A stretch of DNA of 64,000 bases, from positions 241,603-305,602 of the forward strand of contig JAFTMH010000003.1 of NCBI GenBank assembly GCA_017452445.1, read 5' to 3'. Shown here in pieces: positions 9,433 through 16,153 of the stretch. The position numbers and the translations under genes were made by a program. The notes under the pieces were generated by a model. That model ran no database searches, was not told the origin of the DNA, and saw only the letters and a list, made by a program, of their open reading frames with translations. Source of the stretch: Clostridia bacterium. Its GTDB lineage: Bacteria > Bacillota > Clostridia > Christensenellales > UBA1242. Every line of letters begins with the position of its first letter. Positions within the stretch are counted from its first letter, which is position 1.

Positions 9433-9546
9433 GTGTTTTGTGAATGCTTTTTTGTGCGTCACAAAACATATAATGGATTGGATATTTCATATAAAATCTT
9501 TGCCCGTTGGTATGTTTTGTTTATCAAAATGTTCAACGGGCTTTTT
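9433..9546 (+). promoter_or_regulatory. Transcription attenuator of trpS
   Basis: Four arms can be drawn. Arm 1 (9433-9443, GTGTTTTGTGA) pairs with arm 2 (9459-9469, TCACAAAACAT). Arm 2 can instead pair with arm 3 (9512-9520, ATGTTTTGT), nine bases. Arm 3 with its flank (9502-9520) pairs with arm 4 (9525-9541) to give a long GC-capped stem (GCCCGTTG/CAACGGGC) followed by TTTTTA, a terminator just before trpS. This is the 1:2, 2:3, 3:4 layout of trp attenuators. The last Trp codon is about 24 bases before arm 1, farther than in E. coli trpL, so which pairing a stalled ribosome blocks needs folding work. No T-box consensus is seen. Confidence 0.8.
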
Positions 9547-9571
9547 ATTTTGATTTTAAGGAGATTTTATT

Positions 9572-10561
9572 ATGAAAAAAACTATGCTTACTGGGGTTAG
9601 ACCTAGTGGAAATTTGACTTTGGGAAATTATTTGGGGGCTATCAAAAATTTTGTTGATCGACAAGAAATTTATGACAGTTATATCTTTATTGCTGATTTG
9701 CATGCAATCACAAGTTATATAGAACCGACAAAACTTAAGAGTGCAGTTTACAACTGTGTGGCAATGTATTTGGCTTGTGGGGTTGATCCTGCCAAAACGG
9801 TGATATTTAAACAAAGTGATGTGCTCGAACATGGCACTTTGGGATTTATTATGACATTTCAAACAAAGATGGGTGAGCTTTCAAGAATGACACAATTTAA
9901 ATATAAATCACAACTTGCTGGCAAAGAGGGGGTTGATACTGGTTTGTTTGTTTATCCAACCCTTATGGTGGCAGACATTTTGCTTTACAACACTGCAATT
10001 GTGCCGGTTGGAAAAGATCAACAACAACATGTCGAACTTACTCGTGATTTGGCTGAAAGATTCAACAAAAGATATGGCGAAGTTTTTGAAATGCCAGATG
10101 TTTATGTTGCTCCGGTTGGAAACAAAATTTGCAACTTGCAAAACCCTGCCGAAAAAATGAACAAATCGGACAACAGTGACAACAAGGGTACTATCTTTTT
10201 GATGGACGATTTGGCTGTGGCAAGAAAGAAGATTATGTCTGCAAAAACAGATGATTTGGCATATGTGCATTTTGACGAAGAAAATCAACCTGGCATCTCA
10301 AACTTGATGAGTATTTTGTCAAAAATAACAGGCGAAGATTTTGAAAGTATCGAAAAAAGATATGCTGGCAAAGGTTATGGCGAATTTAAGAGAGAGGTTG
10401 CAGATGTGGTTTGCAATTTGCTTGCCGAAATTCAGGCAAAATATGCCCATTTTAACGATCAAAAGGTTTTGGATGAAATCTTGGCCGTTGGCGCAAAATC
10501 TGCCAAAATAGTGGCGAAAGAAACCCTTGCAAGAACAACAAAGGCATTGGGGCTTAACTGA
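9572..10561 (+). CDS. trpS: Tryptophanyl-tRNA synthetase
   Basis: Class I synthetase that charges tRNA-Trp. 329 residues, normal length. The signature sequences are TLGN (HIGH equivalent, in GVRPSGNLTLGNYLGA) and KMNKSD (KMSKS equivalent, in AEKMNKSDNSD). GRD-like and DQQQHVELTRDLAERFN segments for Trp and ATP binding are also present. AAGGAG precedes the ATG. It is preceded by a Trp-codon leader peptide and attenuator, so its level should rise when charged tRNA-Trp is short. Confidence 0.96.
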   Translation: MKKTMLTGVRPSGNLTLGNYLGAIKNFVDRQEIYDSYIFIADLHAITSYIEPTKLKSAVYNCVAMYLACGVDPAKTVIFKQSDVLEHGTLGFIMTFQTKMGELSRMTQFKYKSQLAGKEGVDTGLFVYPTLMVADILLYNTAIVPVGKDQQQHVELTRDLAERFNKRYGEVFEMPDVYVAPVGNKICNLQNPAEKMNKSDNSDNKGTIFLMDDLAVARKKIMSAKTDDLAYVHFDEENQPGISNLMSILSKITGEDFESIEKRYAGKGYGEFKREVADVVCNLLAEIQAKYAHFNDQKVLDEILAVGAKSAKIVAKETLARTTKALGLN

Positions 10562-10645
10562 TTTTTTGCAGTTATGTCAATTTGTTGACACTTGTTGCAT
10601 ATATGCCTTATAATTGGATTGTAGTAATCTAAAAAGGAGGCAGGG

Positions 10646-11152
10646 TTGAAAAAGATAACAAAGTTTTTAAGTATTATGGCTTGTGCAGTGGTTGTTGCAC
10701 TTTCGGGCTTGTTGCTTGGGGGATGTGGAGGTGGAAAACCATATTCACTTGCAGGAACAACTCTTAGAGGGACTTCTGAATGTATTATCGTTTGGGGCGA
10801 ATCTGCAACTCAACAAGACAAGGAAGCATTGTGGGCAGAGTTTGGTGTGACAAATGATGAAGACTGTGCAAATAAATACGCAGAAAATGCTGGAGATTTT
10901 CACAGCACAATAACTTTTGTGTTTGCTGAAGATGGAACTGTGTCTATGACATACAAAGAACACGAAGAGCCAGAAACACATGAGTTTTATTTTGTGCAAT
11001 CTGAAGACTTGAAAAGTGTGCAAATGTATTATGATCAAGAATATACACACAAATATTTGCCAATTAAGTTTATCAATGGAAAATATTATTTGAATGCTAC
11101 ACCAGATTCAGATTATGATATGGGCATTTATATTGCATTGGTAAAAGAATAA
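10646..11152 (+). CDS. Putative lipoprotein
   Basis: 168 residues from a TTG start, supported by AAAAGGAGG seven bases upstream. The N-terminus is a lipoprotein signal (KK, hydrophobic run, lipobox LLLGGC with the Cys near residue 27), so the mature protein should be lipid-anchored outside the membrane. The rest is acidic with no recognised domain. A TTGACA/TATAAT promoter with an 18-base spacer lies at about 10585-10615, giving it its own unit. Confidence 0.7.
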   Translation: MKKITKFLSIMACAVVVALSGLLLGGCGGGKPYSLAGTTLRGTSECIIVWGESATQQDKEALWAEFGVTNDEDCANKYAENAGDFHSTITFVFAEDGTVSMTYKEHEEPETHEFYFVQSEDLKSVQMYYDQEYTHKYLPIKFINGKYYLNATPDSDYDMGIYIALVKE

Positions 11153-11161
11153 GTTGTAAAG

Positions 11162-11196
11162 AAAAAAGGACTGAATAGTCAGTCCTTTTTATTTTT
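11162..11196. terminator. Bidirectional Rho-independent terminator
   Basis: AAAAGGACTGA and TCAGTCCTTTT pair around ATAG, with A and T runs on either side, serving the lipoprotein gene (+) and the CYTH gene (-). Confidence 0.8.
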
Positions 11197-11785
11197 GATT
11201 GTTTTGTGTGTAAAGCATGTAAATCTTTTTGCAACTGAAGTTGTCGCCAATCTTAAATCCGAGAGATTTTACAAATTGGCAAAGGATTTCAAACTTTTCT
11301 TCTTCTGGTTTGTCTGCAATGCTTGCATATTCTTCAATTTCAACAAAAGTGCCTTCCAAACCTTCGACAGTGCCGATGATAATTGTGATTTCGCCGTTTT
11401 TATAAAAATTGTTTTGTTGAGAAAGTGTCATCCAATTTTCAAGTCCTGCATTTGCAAGCAACGAATGTGCATTTGCTGAATTGTCAATGCCGACTGATGA
11501 CTTGATTTCACCAATAACTCTGTCTTGATCGTCAAGTGTTTTCTTTTTGTGAACCAACGAAACCTTGTGTTCGCCAGTTGACTTCTTGTCAAATTCACGA
11601 ATGATAATGCTGCTGTCAAGAAGTTGTTTGTAATTTGCGTTTTTCAAATCTTCTGCTTGAAGTGTTGAGAAATATTGATCTTTGCCTGTGAAAGTGTCTT
11701 TCCAACTATATCCCAAACTTTCGACTTTTGCGATAACATTTTTGATATCTTCAAATATTTGAACTGTGATTTCAGTTTGTGCCAT
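11189..11785 (-). CDS. CYTH-domain protein (class IV adenylate cyclase/triphosphatase fold)
   Basis: 198 residues. The strands expected of a CYTH tunnel are visible: an Ile-Ile-Arg strand near residue 62, HKVSLVHKKK, and the late acidic strand FVEIEEY that normally binds the metal. CYTH proteins bind nucleotides or tri/polyphosphate; CyaB-type members make cAMP, others hydrolyse triphosphate. The usual N-terminal ExExK motif is altered (TEITVQI), so the substrate is open. GGAGAGGA precedes the ATG. It stands alone between terminators. Confidence 0.65.
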   Translation of the reverse strand: MAQTEITVQIFEDIKNVIAKVESLGYSWKDTFTGKDQYFSTLQAEDLKNANYKQLLDSSIIIREFDKKSTGEHKVSLVHKKKTLDDQDRVIGEIKSSVGIDNSANAHSLLANAGLENWMTLSQQNNFYKNGEITIIIGTVEGLEGTFVEIEEYASIADKPEEEKFEILCQFVKSLGFKIGDNFSCKKIYMLYTQNNQK

Positions 11786-11850
11786 ATCCTCTCCTTTAGA
11801 TTGTTGTTTATAAAAGTATTATAACACAGTTTGCAGGGGACTGGCAAATA

Positions 11851-11876
11851 AAAAAACTGCTTGCCGAAGCAAACAG
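11851..11876 (-). terminator. Terminator of tRNA-Gly
   Basis: On the minus strand CTGTTTGC and GCAAGCAG pair around a TTCG tetraloop, followed by seven T. Confidence 0.85.
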
Positions 11877-11887
11877 TCTTTCATATA

Positions 11888-11962
11888 TGGAGCGGAAGAC
11901 GAGATTCGAACTCGCGACATTTGCCTTGGCAAGGCAACGCTCTACCACTGAGCCACTCCCGC
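11888..11962 (-). tRNA. tRNA-Gly (GCC)
   Basis: Full cloverleaf: acceptor GCGGGAG/CTTCCGC, D arm GGCTCAGTGGTAGAGC, anticodon loop TTGCCAA, T arm with GTTCGAATC, and encoded CCA end. Strong minus-strand terminator follows. Confidence 0.96.
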
Positions 11963-12153
11963 ATGCATCTCTAAATGCTTTAATAATATACCAAATATTT
12001 ATTAAAAAATCAAGCATTTTCAAGCATTTTATTAAAAAATTTCACAATTTGTTAAAAATTTTCATATTTTATTAAAAAAATCTGCAGTTGTTGGCAAAAA
12101 TTATCTTCGAAAACAAAAATATTGAGTTTGTGAAGTTATTTTGCCAAAAAGGT

Positions 12154-12182
12154 TTGACAAAACAACTCTTATGTGGTATATT
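12154..12182 (+). promoter_or_regulatory. Promoter of the tRNA-Cys/tRNA-Leu unit
   Basis: TTGACA (12154-12159) and TATATT (12177-12182), 17-base spacer. The stretch 11963-12153 before it is very AT-rich spacer with no gene seen. Confidence 0.7.
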
Positions 12183-12193
12183 TATCTAGCATG

Positions 12194-12314
12194 AAAAGAT
12201 GATTTGAAACAACAAATGGTACCATCGCCAAGCGGTAAGGCAAAGGTCTGCAACACCTTTATTCCCCGGTTCAAATCCGGGTGGTACCTCCAAATGAGTT
12301 TTAAGTCATCTTTT
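12194..12314 (+). other. 17-bp stem that encloses tRNA-Cys
   Basis: The 17 bases at 12194-12210 (AAAAGATGATTTGAAAC) pair without a bulge, using two G-U pairs, with 12298-12314 (GTTTTAAGTCATCTTTT). The tRNA-Cys lies inside the loop and a T run follows the right arm. It could be a processing stem for an RNase III-type cut or an unusual terminator that closes over the tRNA. Confidence 0.7.
12218..12292 (+). tRNA. tRNA-Cys (GCA)
   Basis: Acceptor GGTACCA paired to TGGTACC, anticodon loop CTGCAAC, T arm CCCGGTTCAAATCCGGG, encoded CCA. First gene of a small unit with tRNA-Leu. Confidence 0.96.
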
Positions 12315-12323
12315 TTGCTATAT

Positions 12324-12409
<86 letters not shown>

Positions 12410-12413
12410 GAAC

Positions 12414-12446
12414 AAAAAACACGGACTTTAAAAGTCCGTGTTTTTT
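12414..12446. terminator. Bidirectional terminator
   Basis: AACACGGACTTT and AAAGTCCGTGTT form a near-perfect stem with T and A runs on both sides; it ends tRNA-Leu (+) and the Ntn hydrolase gene (-). Confidence 0.9.
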
Positions 12447-13239
12447 ATTTCGCTTTTAGTTTTTTTCTTTGTAACCATTTTGCATCTTTAGGTTTTATAA
12501 TAAGAATGTCTATAGGACCACCTACCGTTTTGTATACTGACAAAAATCTCATTGATTTTATGGTTGTTTCAATTGCAAATACAACAAAATCAACAGCATC
12601 CTGTAAAGACATGTTTTCCCAAGAAATCTGTGCTTCTGGAAGAACAATGTTGCTTTCCCTATTTATAACAATGGCATTCTCAATACACTTTGTCTCTCCA
12701 TCTACATTAAACTCTAAATTTTTTACATTTATGCAAGGCGGAATAAGAATTTGACATTTCATCAGTTTTGTTAAAATTAATGATTCACCATCCCATAACG
12801 CTCCCTGCATATTATCTGTTTGCTGTTTTAAAATTGAGTTATTCCTTCCGGTGATTACTTTGAATATTTGTTGTTTAAATTCACCATTATCTTCTTCATA
12901 CCCAGCAACATGAAACGTGCTTGTTTTCGTTATATCTAAATTGTTAAAGTATTCTATAATTTTCTTAGGAATATCAGAAACTTTTGTGTTTTTGTCAATG
13001 TGATTTTCTATAAATTGCTCTATAAATCCTGCTATAGGCTTATTCCTATAACCTGCATCACCACATGCTGATATTCCGCAACCATTTGGGCAAACAAAGA
13101 TTTTATTCGCAGAATCTGAAAAAGGTAACATGCTGGTTTCAATCAATGGTCCGTTTGGTTTGATCTTTTTTAACGTTATTCTGCTATCTGCAGCCATAAC
13201 TATTCCTTCGTTTACAAATGATGTCACTATTAACGACAT
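12445..13239 (-). CDS. Proteasome-like Ser-type Ntn hydrolase
   Basis: 264 residues. After Met removal the chain begins SLIV and keeps proteasome beta-subunit spacing: Ser at 1 in place of Thr1, Asp at 17 in GIVMAADSRIT, and a Lys in SANKIF (mature residue 45) that aligns with Lys33 after a 12-residue insert; GCGISACGDAG follows as in the next strand. This predicts a self-exposed N-terminal Ser nucleophile. It is not HslV: length and later sequence differ and no hslU is near. AAGGAGG precedes the ATG. It is the second gene of a two-gene unit with a 45-residue basic protein. Substrate and assembly are unknown; HslV, Anbu and BPH peptidases are the known bacterial relatives. Confidence 0.72.
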   Translation of the reverse strand: MSLIVTSFVNEGIVMAADSRITLKKIKPNGPLIETSMLPFSDSANKIFVCPNGCGISACGDAGYRNKPIAGFIEQFIENHIDKNTKVSDIPKKIIEYFNNLDITKTSTFHVAGYEEDNGEFKQQIFKVITGRNNSILKQQTDNMQGALWDGESLILTKLMKCQILIPPCINVKNLEFNVDGETKCIENAIVINRESNIVLPEAQISWENMSLQDAVDFVVFAIETTIKSMRFLSVYKTVGGPIDILIIKPKDAKWLQRKKLKAK

Positions 13240-13256
13240 TTTTTCCTCCTTGTAAT

Positions 13257-13394
13257 TTATTTTCTTTTCTGTCTTAATGCTGAACCCGCGGCACTTTTAG
13301 ATGCACTACTTGTTCTTCCATCTCTCAAAACCTTTGATGCTTTTGATGCAACAGTACTTGATGTATGCGCACAATTTTTTCTTTTGCAAGCCAT
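13257..13394 (-). CDS. Small basic protein paired with the Ntn hydrolase
   Basis: 45 residues, very rich in Ser, Ala, Lys and Arg, opening MACKRKNCAH and containing VASKASKVLRDGRTS and KSAAGSAL. A consensus AAGGAGG lies eight bases before the ATG and the Ntn hydrolase follows after 17 bases with an equally strong site, so both are made from one mRNA. The ASKASKVL...KSAAGSAL pattern looks like a known type of short accessory-island protein, but no function is known to me. It could be a substrate, an inhibitor or a nucleic-acid-binding partner of the hydrolase. Confidence 0.72.
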   Translation of the reverse strand: MACKRKNCAHTSSTVASKASKVLRDGRTSSASKSAAGSALRQKRK

Positions 13395-13482
13395 ATCTTT
13401 TTCCTCCTTTTGTAAAATTTGCTTGATTGGGTTGAAATAAAAAATCGAGCCGCAATTTGATATAGTGTAAAAATTATATAAT

Positions 13483-13527
13483 AGTTATATAACCTCTATA
13501 TAGGTGTTAAATAACTTGTATATAACT
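13483..13527. promoter_or_regulatory. Dense inverted repeats in the divergent promoter region
   Basis: AGTTATAT (13483-13490) is inverted as ATATAACT (13520-13527), and between them ACCTCTATATAGGT is a near palindrome. They lie between the minus-strand unit of the Ntn hydrolase and the plus-strand small RNA promoter, where a regulator could control both. Confidence 0.5.
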
Positions 13528-13542
13528 TTTTTTACCAAATTG

Positions 13543-13571
13543 TTGACATCGATCATAAATAAATGTATAAT
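13543..13571 (+). promoter_or_regulatory. Strong promoter of candidate small RNA
   Basis: Perfect TTGACA (13543-13548), 17-base spacer, perfect TATAAT (13566-13571). No reading frame of useful length follows before the terminator at 13664. Confidence 0.85.
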
Positions 13572-13576
13572 TTACT

Positions 13577-13693
13577 CATGATCATGTTCTTCTTTTGATC
13601 ATATACATACATATGAAATGAATAATGATCTTGGCGGACGATTATTCATTTCAACCCAAAAATAAAATCCAAACTTGCCGTTTGGATTTTTTT
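13577..13693 (+). ncRNA. Candidate small structured RNA
   Basis: About 115 bases from the predicted start to a terminator. Three hairpins can be drawn: ATGATCA/TGATCAT near the 5' end, a 12-bp stem GAAATGAATAAT (13615-13626) with ATTATTCATTTC (13641-13652) and a 14-base loop GATCTTGGCGGACG, and the terminator. The only frames inside are 15 codons or less with no ribosome site. It faces away from the Ntn hydrolase unit and shares the ATTTCAACCCAA element with it. No match to a named RNA family is recognised. Confidence 0.55.
13664..13693. terminator. Terminator, works in both directions
   Basis: AAAATCCAAAC (13664-13674) and GTTTGGATTTT (13680-13690) around TTGCC, with T runs on both strands. 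It ends the candidate small RNA (+) and the 49-residue ORF/Mrr unit (-). Confidence 0.85.
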
Positions 13694-13696
13694 GTT

Positions 13697-13846
13697 TTAC
13701 CGACCAACAGCAAGTAAGATTTTATAGGCAAAGTCAGCATAAACTTTACTTGCGGTTATGATATCAGAATAAGTATATTTTGTCAAATTATTTTCGACTA
13801 AAAGAGACAATATTCGTGTCGAATTTGAGAGGTTATATAATTTCAA
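13697..13846 (-). CDS. Possible 49-residue protein overlapping the Mrr-like gene
   Basis: Open frame from a TTG at 13846 that overlaps the last 14 bases of the Mrr-like gene, so it could be made by translational coupling; there is no separate ribosome site. The product contains LSNSTRILSLLVENNLTKYTY and ends ADFAYKILLAVGR with a stop just before the terminator. It has a protein-like composition but no recognised family. It might also be the remains of a longer gene. Confidence 0.35.
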   Translation of the reverse strand: MKLYNLSNSTRILSLLVENNLTKYTYSDIITASKVYADFAYKILLAVGR

Positions 13847-15305
13847 GTTTTTCTATAAGGGTTTGTCGGTCCCATAACTCCACATTGTTTGCCTTTGCAA
13901 GTTCTTTTGCACTTTTTGTGAAATGGCTGTTGGTTATAACCATACATTTATTTGCTTTATAATAATTCATTCCTGCTACAGCTTCCATTATAGCATGATT
14001 GCCAACAACCCCGTTATAGCATTTCGCTTGAATCGCTACAATAAAATCAGCTTTTTGTGCTAAAACATCTACCCCTTGATCACCACTGGTTTTTGTTATA
14101 GTGGTTTTATATCCCATTTTTTTGAATAATTTTGCGACAAAGCTTTCAAATTCGCTTCCTGACATTAAATCAATATCATTTATTGTTGTTGATAGTGATT
14201 TGGATGTGTAATTTTCTTCCAATTTTCTCAACTTTTCTCTTCTTTTGATTTTGTCTAGCATATGTGTAATTTCGGGAATAACTTCATTCAAACATGCAAA
14301 GAAGGTTTTGTCTAAATTTGTGAGATATTTATCGATTGTAAAAAATAATGATATTGAATTTTGGTCGACTTGATAAAGTTTATGTGCTATGTCCATTGCT
14401 GGCATCTGGGGGTCAATATCGAATTTGTCGCACAATGAAAAGTATAAGTTTTCTAAATATTGGATATGTAGTATCCAAAGAAGTGCGATAATAGAATAGA
14501 CATCTTCAAAGGAATTTTTAATTCGGTTGTTTTCTATAAGGAGAAAGATAAATTCGGCGAAAGTATTTAAGTTAATGTCTTGGTAATTATTTTCTAATTC
14601 TTGTGACAAATGTTCAAAAGTATATGAGAGTTCTGGTAAAATGTTGTCTGAGAAATATTCTTGATTGTCATTAAGAAGATTTAATAATGCTTTTTGAAAA
14701 GTTTGAATAGAGTGTGTCCACAAATAGTTATTGTTTTTGTAATTATAATTTGAAAGTTTGATTAGTGTTTTGAGTTGAGGTGTAGTTACTTGAAGAAGAT
14801 TGATATATTCTTCTGTTATGTATAGGTTTGATTGTTCTGAGTTTGAGAAGTTTGTTAAGTAATCTATGATAAATATTCCGTTATTCTGTTGTATAAATGA
14901 AGAACAAGTTTTTATCAATTGTTTATCTTGTAAGAAATTATGAACGGTTTGTTCTATATTGTTAAAAGTTTGTTGTTTGATAGAAAAATCTAAAATATTG
15001 ACAAGTTTTTGAATTTGTTCTTTTCGTGCTTTTGTTTCTAATCTTTTTTGTTTGCTAAGTTCTTTTTCTTCTAACTTTTTTTTATTTGTGAGAATCTTTT
15101 CCTTTTCTTCAAGTTCTTTTTCTTTAACTTCTATTATTGTTTTGAAAACATACACTGTTAAGATGCAAAGGATTGTTCCTACTGCAATTATTATTGCTCC
15201 AATATCGGAATTGTGAATCAGACAATATGCTATTGCTGTAATAGCAATTATCGCGATAATAACAGAAATCAACATGATTTGTATCTTTTTATTGTTTGGG
15301 TTCAT
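13833..15305 (-). CDS. Membrane-anchored Mrr-type restriction nuclease
   Basis: 490 residues. Two hydrophobic segments at about residues 10-60 (LISVIIAIIAITAIAYCL and AIIIAVGTILCILTVYVF), then a Glu/Lys coiled coil (65-105), a long alpha-helical middle, and a C-terminal Mrr catalytic domain (about 380-490) with SEFESFVAKLFKKMGY, GDQGVDV and IQAKC: the D...QxK active site of Mrr endonucleases, which cut foreign or methylated DNA. Codons such as ATA and TTA are commoner than in neighbouring housekeeping genes, which suggests transfer. It lies 36 bases behind ung in the same direction. Confidence 0.8.
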   Translation of the reverse strand: MNPNNKKIQIMLISVIIAIIAITAIAYCLIHNSDIGAIIIAVGTILCILTVYVFKTIIEVKEKELEEKEKILTNKKKLEEKELSKQKRLETKARKEQIQKLVNILDFSIKQQTFNNIEQTVHNFLQDKQLIKTCSSFIQQNNGIFIIDYLTNFSNSEQSNLYITEEYINLLQVTTPQLKTLIKLSNYNYKNNNYLWTHSIQTFQKALLNLLNDNQEYFSDNILPELSYTFEHLSQELENNYQDINLNTFAEFIFLLIENNRIKNSFEDVYSIIALLWILHIQYLENLYFSLCDKFDIDPQMPAMDIAHKLYQVDQNSISLFFTIDKYLTNLDKTFFACLNEVIPEITHMLDKIKRREKLRKLEENYTSKSLSTTINDIDLMSGSEFESFVAKLFKKMGYKTTITKTSGDQGVDVLAQKADFIVAIQAKCYNGVVGNHAIMEAVAGMNYYKANKCMVITNSHFTKSAKELAKANNVELWDRQTLIEKLEII

Positions 15306-15341
15306 TGTTAAATTTCCTTTTTTGTGAGTTTAATGGGTAGG

Positions 15342-16004
15342 TTATTGCCAATCAATTGGAGTTTTGTTGTGGTTTGCAAGGAAGTCGTTTGTTTTTGAAA
15401 AATGTTTGCAACCAAAAAATCCACGATAAGAAGAAAGTGGGCTTGGGTGAGGCGCTTTAAGTACAAGGTGTTGTTTTGCAATTTGTGGTGCAAAACTTTG
15501 TGCGTTTGATCCCCACAAGATAAATACCATTGGATCTTCCCTTTGTGAAAGAAGTTTGATGACTTCGTTTGTGAAAGTTTCCCAGCCTTTGCCACGGTGT
15601 GAGTTTGCTTGTGCTCTACGGACTGTCAAACTTGTGTTGAGAAGCAAAACTCCTTGTTTTGCCCAGCGAAGAAGGTTGCCTGTTTCGGTGTGACATTTTA
15701 TGCCAAGGTCGGATTCAATCTCTTTGTAGATGTTTACAAGCGATGGTGGCACGGTTATGCCATCTTGCACAGAAAAAGCAAGGCCATGTGCTTGGTTTGG
15801 CTCGTGATAAGGGTCTTGACCAATGATAACAACTTTTACATCTTCGTATTTTACGGTGTTGAGTGCGTTGAAAATGTTGTTCATTTCTGGGTAGATGTCA
15901 AAATTTGCATATTCGTCTTCCAAAAATGCTTGAAGTTGTTTGAAATATGGTTTTTCAAACTCGTTTTTTAATAATGTTGACCAATTTTTTGTTATGCGTA
16001 TCAT
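15342..16004 (-). CDS. ung: Uracil-DNA glycosylase
   Basis: Removes uracil from DNA in base excision repair. 220 residues with the family 1 catalytic motif GQDPYH (in VVIIGQDPYHEPNQAHGLAFSV) and the Leu-loop region HPSPLSSYRGFFGC. TTGCAT and TATAAT with a 17-base spacer lie so close (-10 ends six bases before the ATG) that the mRNA should begin at or next to the start codon, with no ribosome site. The Mrr-like gene follows in the same direction. Confidence 0.95.
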   Translation of the reverse strand: MIRITKNWSTLLKNEFEKPYFKQLQAFLEDEYANFDIYPEMNNIFNALNTVKYEDVKVVIIGQDPYHEPNQAHGLAFSVQDGITVPPSLVNIYKEIESDLGIKCHTETGNLLRWAKQGVLLLNTSLTVRRAQANSHRGKGWETFTNEVIKLLSQREDPMVFILWGSNAQSFAPQIAKQHLVLKAPHPSPLSSYRGFFGCKHFSKTNDFLANHNKTPIDWQ

Positions 16005-16153
16005 AATTTCATTATAAAGTATAATTTGTCAAAATGCAAATGTTGAGTAAAAGAAATTGGTTAAAACTTTTTAAGTTTCTTTTGTCATTTGTTTGACATT
16101 TTTTTGTTGTTTTTGCTAAACTGAAAGCGTAACTTTTAACAAGGGGAATTATT

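Larger units (their letters stand above)
13427..13659. repeat. 12-bp inverted repeat flanking the divergent control region
   Basis: TTGGGTTGAAAT (13427-13438) and ATTTCAACCCAA (13648-13659) are perfect inverted copies. Each therefore reads ATTTCAACCCAA in the sense of its own transcript: the 5' UTR of the 45-residue protein mRNA (-) and the candidate small RNA (+). Confidence 0.75.

Noticed and set aside
9352-9571. T-box riboswitch before trpS
   Set aside because: No T-box consensus or specifier loop; the Trp leader peptide and attenuator arms explain the region better.
12445-13239. HslV protease subunit
   Set aside because: Begins with Ser not Thr, is 90 residues longer than HslV and has no hslU beside it.
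12445-16004. Prophage or integrative element
   Set aside because: tRNA-adjacent and foreign-looking, but no integrase, transposase or direct repeat of the tRNA end was found.
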